DNA of 64,000 nt, taken from NCBI GenBank assembly GCA_002305075.1, contig DBQC01000003.1, positions 1 through 64,000 of the forward strand. The letters run 5' to 3'. This document shows positions 1-8,026 of this stretch, piece by piece (position 1 is the stretch's first letter; each line of letters starts with the position of its first letter). Made by a program: the position numbers and the translations under genes. The notes below the pieces were generated by a model that saw only the letters and a program-made list of their open reading frames with translations, searched no databases and had not been told where the DNA came from. The DNA comes from Ruminococcaceae bacterium UBA1404 (lineage in GTDB: Bacteria; Bacillota; Clostridia; Oscillospirales; Ruminococcaceae).

Positions 1-164
1 ATTTTATCACTGCCACTGACAAATGTTGATTATCCTATTATCTGTACTGCTCAGAATTCTCGTTTAAGGTATAATGCTTGCAATTCTCTACTAAATAATG
101 TAACTTTATTTTACCAAACTCTCAGGAAATTACATTTAAATATACTTAGGAAAGGAAGCTCAAT

Positions 165-1010
165 ATGAAATGGAATATTGTTGCAGACTCAGCCTGCGAT
201 TTGATGAAAAAGGATGTGGACTGTGAAGAGGTCGGTTTTTCTACCGTTAACTTTACTCTTAGGGTTGGAGATCGTGTTTATGTAGATGACGAGCAGTTGG
301 ATATTCTGAAAATGCTTGATGATATGGAGGCGTGTCCCACGGCAAGCTTTTCTGCTTGTCCTTCACCCGATGCATGGGCAGATCAGTTCGAAAAAGCAGA
401 ACAAACCATATCCATCACGATATCCGGCAATTTATCAGGCAGTATCAACAGCGCTAAAGCTGCTGTTGATATCGTTATGTCTGAGCATCCAGATAAGAAA
501 ATCGCATTGCTTGATTCCCGTTCCACAGGCCCTGAGATGGCTCTGTGTATTTATCGTATCGCTGAATGGATCAAAAGTGGCTATACCTTTGAAACCATAG
601 TGGAAAAAGCTGAAAAGTTCTTAGAGGATACTAAAACTACTTTTGCCCTTTCTTCTTTTAACAATCTAGTAAAGAACGGACGAATGAACAAACTTACAGG
701 CTTTATTGCAAAGACACTTGGAATGTGGGGTGTTGGAATTGCTAGCGAAGAAGGCAAAATTGATATAAAAGGAAAAGCAAGGGGAACAGCTAAGGCTATC
801 GATATAATATTGGACGACTTAAGGCAGCGTGGATTTCAAAGCGGCGAGGTCGCTATCAGCCATTGTTATAATGAAGATATGGCAGAAAGACTTCGCGCAG
901 GTGTTCTCTGCCATTGGGAAAGTGCGAGAGTGACAATTCTAAAAACAAGAGGGCTCGATAGTTTCTATGCCGAGCGCGGAGGCGTAATTGTGGCGTTTTG
1001 CACTGAGTGA
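165..1010 (+). CDS. DegV family (fatty-acid-binding) protein
   Basis: The 281-residue product has the length and layout of DegV proteins, two-domain proteins that bind a fatty acid; in Gram-positives some deliver fatty acids to the fatty-acid kinase FakA. Visible family signatures are the N-terminal NIVADSACDL strand-loop, the Ser-rich TASFSACPSP segment around residue 60, and ISGNLSGSINSA around residue 85, which matches the SxxLSGTxxSA lipid-binding loop. The start is supported by AGGAAAGGAAG a few bases upstream. It stands alone, with no FakA partner in the window. The family call is firm; the physiological role is not known. Confidence 0.9.
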   Translation: MKWNIVADSACDLMKKDVDCEEVGFSTVNFTLRVGDRVYVDDEQLDILKMLDDMEACPTASFSACPSPDAWADQFEKAEQTISITISGNLSGSINSAKAAVDIVMSEHPDKKIALLDSRSTGPEMALCIYRIAEWIKSGYTFETIVEKAEKFLEDTKTTFALSSFNNLVKNGRMNKLTGFIAKTLGMWGVGIASEEGKIDIKGKARGTAKAIDIILDDLRQRGFQSGEVAISHCYNEDMAERLRAGVLCHWESARVTILKTRGLDSFYAERGGVIVAFCTE

Positions 1011-1062
1011 AGCAAATAGAGTCTTTTTGACGAAAACAAAATCTTATCTGAGGTTTTGTGGC

Positions 1063-1529
1063 ATGATTACAAATACACAACAAATGCTCAGAGACCCTGA
1101 TGTAGAGCCGTCAAGTGAAGTGATTACAAAGGCGCTTGAGGAATCGAACAACGCCTATAAAAAAATGCAGGCGAACTTGCAAGCCACGATATTTATTTAG
1201 AATGGCGTTACTACAACGATGGCAAAGCGTGGCCGGCAAAGGGACTATTTAAGTGGACAGGCGTTCGAGGTGGTCAAAAATAAAAAACTGTTCTTTGGCT
1301 ATCGATCTGGGACGGTTTTTTCAAAGTGACTATTTATGTTCCCGAAAAAGCCCGTGCAGATGTATTAAATCTTCCGCTTGACAATGAGGTAAAGCTAAAG
1401 ATCGCAGCTTCACAACATATGGGAAAACTAAAATACTTCCCTATTGTTTTCGACTTGTGCTCGGATGAAATGTTTGAGCCAGTTATCTTGCTTGCTGAGC
1501 TTGCTGATTTTAGGAAAAGCATAAAATAG
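1063..1529 (+). pseudogene. DUF3788 family protein, broken by a frameshift and an internal stop
   Basis: Three reading-frame pieces together make one recognisable DUF3788-type protein of about 150 residues. The first piece begins MITNTQQMLRDPD and runs to about 1170. The frame then shifts to one reading ELASHDIYLEWRYYNDGKAW and KWTGVRGGQK, which is interrupted by TAA at 1281-1283. The same frame resumes with WLSIWDGFFKVTIYVPEKAR and ends FDLCSDEMFEP...ADFRKSIK at 1529. One frameshift near 1170 and one nonsense codon are needed to explain this. The function of the family is unknown. A sequencing error could explain one lesion but hardly both. Confidence 0.72.
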
Positions 1530-1541
1530 GCGGTGCGATAA

Positions 1542-1928
1542 ATGCAAATTCGGCAATACAGTAAAGCAGATGAAACTTTGCTTTTTGATTTGCTCATCGA
1601 TGAGGGGGACGACTGGATTGATTATCACGGACCGGTTGGTCTCAGTAAGTATATAAAAGCACTAGAATCGAGCATCACATATATCGCTTGTGATGAAAAC
1701 CTTGCGTGTGGTTATGCGCGCTGTCGTGAAGACGATGGTTTCGGTGTTTATATTTATGATTTGCTCGTAAGAAAAACACATCGGGGAAAGCAAATCGGTA
1801 AAGCCCTTATGGAACGGGTGTTAAAGGACTTTCTAAATCAAGCGATTTATGTGATGAGCGATGTTGACCCCTATTACGAAAAACTCGGGTATCGTAGAGA
1901 GGGATCCATATTTGAGGTTAAGGCATAA
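1542..1928 (+). CDS. GNAT family N-acetyltransferase
   Basis: This 128-residue protein has the GNAT fold. YIYDLLVRKTHRGKQIGKAL around residues 70-90 is the beta4 strand plus the acetyl-CoA pyrophosphate loop (R/Q-x-x-G-x-G/A type: RGKQIG). It ends with YYEKLGYRREGS, the usual C-terminal Tyr-Lys-Leu-Gly-Tyr element of small-molecule acetyltransferases. The start follows a weak GGCGGTG site and begins 12 bases after the broken DUF3788 gene. The substrate cannot be told from sequence. Confidence 0.85.
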   Translation: MQIRQYSKADETLLFDLLIDEGDDWIDYHGPVGLSKYIKALESSITYIACDENLACGYARCREDDGFGVYIYDLLVRKTHRGKQIGKALMERVLKDFLNQAIYVMSDVDPYYEKLGYRREGSIFEVKA

Positions 1929-2040
1929 TCATATCCTTACTGAACTGACAAAAAGAAATATGGGGCGTGTTAGAGAGGAAAGCGATGTGGCCCCTGTGGA
2001 TGGCTGGATATCATGAGTGTTGAATACTTAAAAGCTTAGC

Positions 2041-2220
2041 TATGAGAATACCCATATACATCAAAGCGAACAACATAATTGGAAGCGTGCTTTCTTCACC
2101 ATTGCCGGAGGACAGACGGTATCGCTCATAGGCAGCGCAGCCGTGCAGTTTTCTCTCATTTGGTGGTTAGCAAGCAAAACGAGATCGCCTATCATGATGT
2201 CCATTGCGGGTCTATTTGCT
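2041..2220 (+). pseudogene. MFS drug-efflux transporter, N-terminal remnant
   Basis: The frame beginning at 2041 reads EQHNWKRAFFTIAGGQTVSL and then IGSAAVQFSLIWWLASKT, which is the cytoplasmic N-terminus and first membrane helix of macrolide-efflux-type MFS transporters. It has no start codon in frame (TAA at 2029-2031). After about residue 60 it runs into unrelated sequence, ending at the TGA that overlaps the ATG of the next gene. The remaining eleven or so helices are absent, so this is a deletion remnant. A further protein-like stretch just upstream (1960-2014, MGRVREESDVAPVDGWIS) is not recognised. Confidence 0.6.
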
Positions 2221-2270
2221 AGCAGTTCGAAAGGCGATGGAGACAAAATGGAAAGAAGGAGTGGCACTTT

Positions 2271-2621
2271 ATGAAAAACGAGCGCGTGTTTAAGATGGCG
2301 TTTTCGAAGGTCTATCCCCTACTCGTTCAAAAGGCAAAACGCAAAGGGCGCACTAAATCAGAGGTTGATGAAATAGTTTTTTGGCTAACGGGATATGACG
2401 AGCGTGGCCTGCAGGAGCAAATTAATAAAGGGACTGACTTAGAGACTTTCTTTGCAGAGGCGCCACAAATTAACCCAAGTGCTTATAAAATTACAGGGGT
2501 GATTTGTGGCGTTCGAGTTGAGGAAATAGAAGATCCGCTTATGCAGAAAATTCGTTGGCTTGACAAACTGGTAGATGAACTGGCAAAAGGAAAGCCAATT
2601 GAGAAGATTTTAAGAGGCTGA
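2271..2621 (+). CDS. DUF2200 family protein
   Basis: The 116-residue product matches the whole DUF2200 family pattern: an N-terminal [20 protein letters not shown], then [15 protein letters not shown], a central [20 protein letters not shown] and a C-terminal helix with [18 protein letters not shown]. An AAGGAG ribosome-binding site lies 10 bases before the ATG. No biochemical function is established for the family. It appears intact although it lies among decayed genes. Confidence 0.85.
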   Translation: MKNERVFKMAFSKVYPLLVQKAKRKGRTKSEVDEIVFWLTGYDERGLQEQINKGTDLETFFAEAPQINPSAYKITGVICGVRVEEIEDPLMQKIRWLDKLVDELAKGKPIEKILRG

Positions 2622-2660
2622 ATTTTGCGTTGCTCGTAATAGAAAGCGAAGTGCACTTTG

Positions 2661-2695
2661 TTGTGGATGTGTAGAGCACCTCGTTTGTTTTTAGG
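2661..2695 (+). repeat. Repeat copy 1 (terminator-like element)
   Basis: A 35-base stretch downstream of the DUF2200 gene closely resembles 4203-4237 downstream of the MATE-like gene. Both contain TTGTGG, GTAGAG and an identical GTTTGTTTTTAGG end. Here the upstream stem arm is largely decayed (only GTGC/GCAC still pairs), whereas the second copy forms a perfect hairpin. It is probably a weak or defunct Rho-independent terminator. Confidence 0.5.
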
Positions 2696-2867
2696 CTTTT
2701 TCATTTGCATCCACAGTCATGCCGGAATTGAACTCCACTGTGAAATTTTTTCATAAGCCATAGCCTTTTCAAGGAGCCGCTGGACACATTAACAAAGAAA
2801 AATATAAACTTAGAGAAGAGTGATAAACTTGCAAGCGAAGCAGGAGGATACAATAAAAGGGGCGAAT

Positions 2868-4157
2868 ATGCTAAAGGAACTTCTTTTATTCTATATCCCT
2901 TTAGGTTTGTATTCTATGATAATGATGAGCACCCATAGTGTCATGAACTTTGGGGTTTCACGAGCGCATAATCCTGAAATAGGATTAGCTGCTTTCGCAG
3001 TTACGATGAATATCATGAATATGTTCGCATCTCCATGTTTTACATCAAGACAAATGCTTGTTGCTTTGGCACATGATAAAAAATCGCTAAAGGTATCGAG
3101 AGATATCATGTTAAAAATAACGGTCTTTTCGTTATCTATGCTAGCAATATTATCTTTTACACCTGTAGGCGAATTTGTTTTCGTGGAGTTGTTTAATACT
3201 CCTGTAAATTTGCTGGGTGATGTTAAAACCGCAGCGGTTTATACAATGTCTTTACCGTTTATTTATACTTTGCGCTCCTACGCCCAAGGAATTATCATTA
3301 TAGATAAAAAAACGCAGTACTTAACTTATACCGTAATGTTTCGAATAGCTTTTATGTTTTTGCTGGCTATCGTGTTGCCTAATATAGGTTCTTTGAGTGG
3401 GGCAACAATTGGGGTAATGATATGGACTGCCGGAATGGCCCTAGAAGCCGTTGTAAATTATTTGTATTCTATAAAGAGTTTTAAAAACTTACCGGATGAA
3501 CCAAACTATGATTTAGGCAATCAAGACCTTTCGGCTAAATATGCTTTTAACTTTATTTGGCCGCTGATTATAACATCTTTTATTTGGACATTAGGGATTC
3601 CTATGATGAACTCGGGCTTGGGTCGCACGAGTAATCCGGAGCTATCATTAGCAACCTTTCAGGTGTCTCGTAACTTTGTTTGGATCATTGTGGGTTTTTT
3701 AGAAAACAGTATGCGTCAGGTTCCTTTAATCTATGGCACGAGTGAAGAAAAGATTGACTACCTTAAGAAATTCACTTTCGGGATGGGTTCAATCCTTACT
3801 CTTGCTGTTGCTATATTAGCTTTTTCCCCCATAGGAAATTGGGCATTGCTTCATATCATAGGAGTTAGTGAGAACATTGCAAACGCAAGCAGACCTGTTC
3901 TTATAGTATTGATTGTTCTGCCATTTTTCATAGCTTGGTCTGAATACTATTCGGGGTTGCTGATGAGACTTAACAATACAAAATCTTTAAGTGTTGGAAA
4001 AATCATAAATCTTGGGCTTACCGTTTTATCCGTCATCAGCTTTTCAATACTCATGCCACAATTAGGCGCTACGGTAGCAGCGCTTGGTTTGATTATCGGC
4101 AATGGAGCTGAGATACTCTACTTTAGAATTGTATATAAAAAAGCATTGGTTTTATAA
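2868..4157 (+). CDS. MATE/MOP-superfamily multidrug exporter-like membrane protein
   Basis: About 429 residues with roughly twelve hydrophobic segments arranged in two similar halves. Each half carries a related motif (STHSVMNFGVSRAHNPEIGLAAF near the N-terminus and MMNSGLGRTSNPELSLATF in the middle), the internal duplication seen in MATE-like and ANKH-like flippases and exporters. The frame can be read from GTG at 2820, but AAAGGGG six bases before the ATG at 2868 makes that start more likely. The gene is very AT-rich compared with the genes right of 12 kb, and a perfect terminator follows. Superfamily membership is fairly secure; the substrate is unknown. Confidence 0.7.
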   Translation: MLKELLLFYIPLGLYSMIMMSTHSVMNFGVSRAHNPEIGLAAFAVTMNIMNMFASPCFTSRQMLVALAHDKKSLKVSRDIMLKITVFSLSMLAILSFTPVGEFVFVELFNTPVNLLGDVKTAAVYTMSLPFIYTLRSYAQGIIIIDKKTQYLTYTVMFRIAFMFLLAIVLPNIGSLSGATIGVMIWTAGMALEAVVNYLYSIKSFKNLPDEPNYDLGNQDLSAKYAFNFIWPLIITSFIWTLGIPMMNSGLGRTSNPELSLATFQVSRNFVWIIVGFLENSMRQVPLIYGTSEEKIDYLKKFTFGMGSILTLAVAILAFSPIGNWALLHIIGVSENIANASRPVLIVLIVLPFFIAWSEYYSGLLMRLNNTKSLSVGKIINLGLTVLSVISFSILMPQLGATVAALGLIIGNGAEILYFRIVYKKALVL

Positions 4158-4191
4158 TTGCCAACTTAACAAGGAACAACATAACAAGCAC

Positions 4192-4235
4192 GGCACTCTA
4201 CATTGTGGTTCTGTAGAGTGCCTTGTTTGTTTTTA
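4192..4235 (+). terminator. Rho-independent terminator after the MATE-like gene
   Basis: A perfect 11-bp stem (GGCACTCTACA at 4192-4202 with TGTAGAGTGCC at 4212-4222) encloses a 9-base loop and is followed by TTGTTTGTTTTT. Bases 4203-4237 are the better-preserved copy of the repeat at 2661-2695. Confidence 0.85.
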
Positions 4236-4239
4236 GGAT

Positions 4240-4600
4240 TATTTTTTATTTTAGTCAGATTCCACTGTTCTTTGGCAAGCCATACGATGACTCTTGCCTC
4301 GATTGCCAAAAAGTCCACACGATGGCTTGCTATCATTCTGTGGAACGAAGGCAGTACAGATAAGTTGGGGCAGCGTATTCAGAATATCCTCATGGAGCAT
4401 TTCATGAGCGTCATTGCCACTGCCGCAAACCAGAATAAGAGCGTCCGCCACGGTTAGATAGTTTTTAGGTGTATTTTGCATTTAAACTAACCTGCCCGCC
4501 CAGCGCGCGGTGCGGTTGGCTCCGTAGAACTTAAACATTCCCCGGACGCGGTTCTCGGTCCAAAAGCGCTGCAAACGTCGATCCGAGGCACTATTCCAGC
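4240..4600 (-). pseudogene. Phage-type family A DNA polymerase, decayed fragment
   Basis: Read on the minus strand, one frame gives TENRVRGMFKFYGANRTARW followed by AGRLV, a TAA, then MQNTPKNYLTVADALILVCG and LNTLPQLICTAFVP. A second frame continues with AIEARVIVWLAKEQWNLTKI. This is the order of the polymerase core in prophage and ICE-borne DNA polymerase I homologues: the RGMFxFYGANRTGRWAGRLVQxQNLP region, the LxQLIRTAF helix, then motif A (DFSAIEARV) with AWLA. At least one nonsense codon (where Gln is expected) and one frameshift or small deletion before motif A are required. Both ends are missing. This is debris of a mobile element, recognised from motif knowledge rather than a search. 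Confidence 0.7.
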
Positions 4601-4786
4601 TTTTTCAGCAAGAAAAATCAACAACAGTCATAAAATACTTTTTTATCCATAATAATTCATTGCAAAATTCTACTAAATGTGGTAACATAAATTTACCATG
4701 TTTAAAGCGGCCACCTACCTATCCGTTGCGACTGAAAGTGGACGCTGTAAGTTTGCAAACGAAAGCAAACAGAAAGGATGAGATTA

Positions 4787-6307
4787 ATGAAGCAAATGTG
4801 GAGAAAAGGGGTAACGATGTTTCTATCAATGAGCCTGATGCTCTCTGTGCTGGCCATACCGGCACTGGCTGCGGAAAGCTATGAGGCGCAAATTGACGGA
4901 ACTAGCTATACCACGCTCAAAGATGCTTTTGAGGCGGCAGATAGCGACGAGACCATCACGCTGCTGGCCAATTGCGACCTTGGCGCCGATCAGCTGGTTC
5001 TCGAGGATGGGCGCAATGTGACCATCGACCTAAATGGGTTTAACATTACCCGTTCCGACAGACTCATCGAAATCAAGCATGGTACGCTGACGCTGACCGG
5101 GCAAGGCACCTTGGAGGAAACCTCGCCCAACTATGCCCCCGTCATACTGTCCGGCTCTGTTGATGATGAAGCGGAGGACTACACGGTTTTGAATGTTGGT
5201 CCTGATGTCACCCTTAAAGGTTGGGCAGGTGTATTTATTACAACGAATAAAATTGGTAGCAGCCCCTCCCACGCATATGGCGTGGTGGTCAACGTCGCCG
5301 GCAAGATTGTGAGCGTCAAGGATCAGGGCGGCTTCAACGGCGCCTGCATCTATCTCAATGGCCAAAACGCTGATTCCACCGGGCCGGTGCCCGAAATCAA
5401 CATCGCGTCGACCGCCGAGTTTACCGCGACCGGCAATGGAATCTATGCGGCGGGCTACGGCGTCTGGAATATCGAGAACGGCGCGCAGCTCACTGGAGGG
5501 TCTACCGGCATCGAGATCCGCGCGGGTGAGCTGAACATCGCCGGCGGCACCATCACCGGTGGCAACGGCCCCCTGACCGTGAATCCCAACGGAAACGGCA
5601 GCACGGTGCTCAACAGCGCCCTTGCCATCGCGCAGCACACCACCAAACTGCCGATTAAAGTCAACATCACCGGTGGCAGCTTTGAAGGCACTGCGGCGCT
5701 CAATGTGACCAATCCGCAGGGCAACGACCCGGAGGATCTGGCCCGGATCGAAGTCAATGTGGAGGGCGGCGCCTTTTACGGCGTGGTCGAGTCGGTTCTG
5801 ACCGATTACCCGTTTATCAAAGGCGGCAGCTTTGACAAAGACCCCAGCGCCTTGGTTCCCGAGGGCGTTGCCATCACCGAGATAGACGGCCTGTGGTGGG
5901 TGGGCGATCTTCCACCTGCACCCGACGAGGATGACGACAGCAGCGAGGAGCACGCCGCCCAAGTCGCCGCCGAGCGTGAGTTCTGGGAGAGTTTGACTGA
6001 AGAACTCGAGGAGCTTACAACGCAGCTTGCCGAAGCTTCCGCTCCAGAAGCTCCAGCTACGGGAACGCAAACGCAACCTGTGTCCAAACCCGCTTTGTCG
6101 CTCGACGCCACCAGCTATGAGACCATTCCCTACTGGGCCGTCGATGCGCTGGCACGGCAGAACGCCACACTCAAGCTGACCTATATTGATGCCGAGGGTA
6201 AAGTGCAAACAGTCGAAATTGATTGCGCCACTATTCTCAAAACTGAGCCCAACCGCGTGTTCTTCCGCATTGAGGATTTTGTTGAGCGCTACGCACCCAA
6301 AAACTAA
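4787..6307 (+). CDS. Secreted right-handed beta-helix (pectate-lyase-like) repeat protein
   Basis: About 506 residues. A basic N-terminus and hydrophobic stretch end in AIPALAAES, a signal peptidase I site. Residues roughly 40-360 are Gly/Asn/Val-rich with repeating turns such as NVTIDLNGFNI, GTLTLTGQGTL, LNIAGGTITGGNG and KVNITGGSFEG, typical of parallel beta-helix surface proteins. An acidic linker (PDEDDDSSEEH) and a coiled helix (EELEELTTQLAEA) follow, then a small C-terminal domain from about residue 435. No catalytic residues or cell-wall anchor are recognisable. The ATG at 4787 has AGAAAGGA at good distance; the ATG at 4778 sits directly on the RBS. Adhesin or glycan-binding roles are guesses. 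Confidence 0.75.
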   Translation: MKQMWRKGVTMFLSMSLMLSVLAIPALAAESYEAQIDGTSYTTLKDAFEAADSDETITLLANCDLGADQLVLEDGRNVTIDLNGFNITRSDRLIEIKHGTLTLTGQGTLEETSPNYAPVILSGSVDDEAEDYTVLNVGPDVTLKGWAGVFITTNKIGSSPSHAYGVVVNVAGKIVSVKDQGGFNGACIYLNGQNADSTGPVPEINIASTAEFTATGNGIYAAGYGVWNIENGAQLTGGSTGIEIRAGELNIAGGTITGGNGPLTVNPNGNGSTVLNSALAIAQHTTKLPIKVNITGGSFEGTAALNVTNPQGNDPEDLARIEVNVEGGAFYGVVESVLTDYPFIKGGSFDKDPSALVPEGVAITEIDGLWWVGDLPPAPDEDDDSSEEHAAQVAAEREFWESLTEELEELTTQLAEASAPEAPATGTQTQPVSKPALSLDATSYETIPYWAVDALARQNATLKLTYIDAEGKVQTVEIDCATILKTEPNRVFFRIEDFVERYAPKN

Positions 6308-6333
6308 AACCGCAACCAAACAATAAGAAAAAA

Positions 6334-6365
6334 GGCCGGAAAGCGTTGCGCTTTCCGGCCTTTTT
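6334..6365 (+). terminator. Bidirectional terminator after the beta-helix gene
   Basis: A perfect 11-bp stem (GGCCGGAAAGC / GCTTTCCGGCC) with a 5-base loop is flanked by A-runs on the left and TTTTTA on the right, so it can serve both strands. Between it and the kinase stop at 6571 I see only a minus-strand protein-like stretch of about 39 codons (about 6445-6563, containing EENHEVYRYDAPNDIVTLSN) that I cannot identify. Confidence 0.85.
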
Positions 6366-6570
6366 ATGCCGTAGCGAGTTGTTGCGTGCCCAACCCAATC
6401 TTGACCCAATGTGCAAGCAGGCGAAAATTACCGCAGCAACCGTTTAGCGACAGTTATGCTCACGATTGCTGAGGGTGACAATATCGTTTGGCGCATCGTA
6501 TCGATATACCTCATGATTTTCCTCGATAGATGCAGCCGCTGTGGCGGAATATCCAATAAGGTCTTATGAT

Positions 6571-7512
6571 TTATAGCTGTACTTCTGAAAGATAAGGCAT
6601 GGCATGAATTGCGCCTCGCCTGCCAATAGATATTTCGGCCACCCGGATGGCAAAGCCCGCAAACATCTTCGCCATATCAAGCGGCAAATTTTTAGGATGA
6701 ACCTTCGTTTGTGCAATTTGATATAAAAAGCCGCCCCAAAACGCATCCCCCGCACCTGTAGTGTCTACCACATCTACATGATTACCACGGATTAACGCCG
6801 AGCCGCTCTCCGTCCTAATGAATGCCCCTTTTGCTCCCATGGTGACGATGACAAGCGGAATGCCCTGACTCATGATTTCCAATGATGCACGCTCCGGGTC
6901 TTCATACCCAGTCAGCAAAGCGGTTTCCTCATCAGAGATTTTAATTGCATCCACATATGGAAAAACAGAGCGGATTTGTCTTCGTGCTTCTTCCGGGCTT
7001 TCCCATAGAGACTCTCTATAGTTCGGATCATAGGCTATGATGCTGTGTGCCGCCTTAGCCTTTTGTGCAGCATATATGGTGGCTGATCTTGCGGGCTCAT
7101 CTGTAAGTGACAATGATCCCATATGAAATATATAGCTGTTTGTAATAATATACATATTTAATTCGTGGATCTCAAGTTGAGTGTCCGCTCCGGGCTTCCG
7201 AGCAAATGAAAAGCTCCGCTCCCCATTTTCAGATACTTTCACAAATGCAAGGGTCGTGAACACGCTTGGATCAATGACCATTCCGCTTGTATCTACGCCG
7301 CATTCCCTCAGAACGGATATCAAAAACTCGCCATGCATATCCGCTCCCACTTTTCCAATAAACGCTGTTTTAAGCCCCAGTTTTGACACCGCACACGCTA
7401 CATTAGCAGGTGCACCACCCGGACTCCGCTCGAAAAGTTCCATATTATTATCGCTGATTCCTAAGAATGAAAAGTCAATCAATGCCTCACCAATACATGT
7501 CACATCAAACAT
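6571..7512 (-). CDS. PfkB-family carbohydrate kinase, probably a fructokinase
   Basis: The 313-residue product is a ribokinase-fold sugar kinase. It opens with CIGEALIDF, has the substrate-binding ERSPGGAPANVACAVSKLG segment near residue 30, and carries the second PfkB signature DTTGAGDAFWGGFLYQ near residue 250, with the catalytic Asp in GAGD. The overall arrangement resembles bacterial fructokinases, but related sugar kinases cannot be excluded. The start chosen (7512) follows AGGGGAAG; the longer frame upstream lacks an RBS. An extended -10 (TGATATAAT, 7635-7640 on the plus strand) lies upstream. No transport genes are adjacent. Confidence 0.85.
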   Translation of the reverse strand: MFDVTCIGEALIDFSFLGISDNNMELFERSPGGAPANVACAVSKLGLKTAFIGKVGADMHGEFLISVLRECGVDTSGMVIDPSVFTTLAFVKVSENGERSFSFARKPGADTQLEIHELNMYIITNSYIFHMGSLSLTDEPARSATIYAAQKAKAAHSIIAYDPNYRESLWESPEEARRQIRSVFPYVDAIKISDEETALLTGYEDPERASLEIMSQGIPLVIVTMGAKGAFIRTESGSALIRGNHVDVVDTTGAGDAFWGGFLYQIAQTKVHPKNLPLDMAKMFAGFAIRVAEISIGRRGAIHAMPYLSEVQL

Positions 7513-7634
7513 AGTTTCTTCCCCTGCTATAGATTTCTTTTTGATCAGGTAAAATATCCGGATCAGGACGGCATGCAAAGCACCTCTCGACCCTACGGTA
7601 GCCTACTTGGAGCACACGGGCTTTACTTACAAAG

Positions 7635-7640
7635 ATTATA
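7635..7640 (-). promoter_or_regulatory. Extended -10 promoter element for the sugar kinase
   Basis: Read on the minus strand the sequence is TGATATAAT, an extended -10 box, with a poor -35 (TTCAAA at 15 bases). It lies about 120 bases before the kinase start. Confidence 0.45.
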
Positions 7641-7796
7641 TCAGGAAACTTAAAGTTTGAATATGCTATGATACTTACTAAATGAAATCGCAATACTAAA
7701 TGAGTAAATGTGTTCAAAGTCTGGGGAGATTAGAAATCTATCGGTTTCGTATCCACCCACAGTTACCGGCAAACCGAACTAAAAGACAACAGTAAA

Positions 7797-7878
7797 TTAG
7801 TCCTCGTAGATGGTGACCTTTTCAATCATCCGCCGGACAAGCTGTTCGTCGCATTCTAAAAGTACGGTGGATTAATTT
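7797..7878 (-). pseudogene. Large serine recombinase, C-terminal remnant
   Basis: On the minus strand this stretch reads LLECDEQLVRRMIEKVTIYE followed by D and a stop. That matches the tail of large serine recombinases (the DUF4368-type region, typically ...LVRRLIEKVTVYED...). Only about 25 codons remain, with a stop directly upstream in frame. The rest of 7513-8026 shows no gene, apart from the kinase promoter and a plus-strand protein-like stretch of about 24 codons ending at 7659 (EHTGFTYKDYIRKLKV) that I do not recognise. Confidence 0.5.
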
Positions 7879-8026
7879 TTCAAAATATGCTTCTATCAGC
7901 CGTACAGTTTTCTATGCAATTACATATGTGGGCTAAGGTTGGTCATGTTCATTACTTAAAACCGTGGAGATGCTGGCCTGTAGGCTATAGAGGCGAGCAT
8001 CTGTTTATAAATTTGGAGGAAACACA

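Noticed and set aside
5030..6409. 459-codon minus-strand frame across the beta-helix gene
   Set aside because: The plus strand has a signal peptide, RBS and beta-helix repeats; the minus frame runs through the terminator and looks like a shadow.
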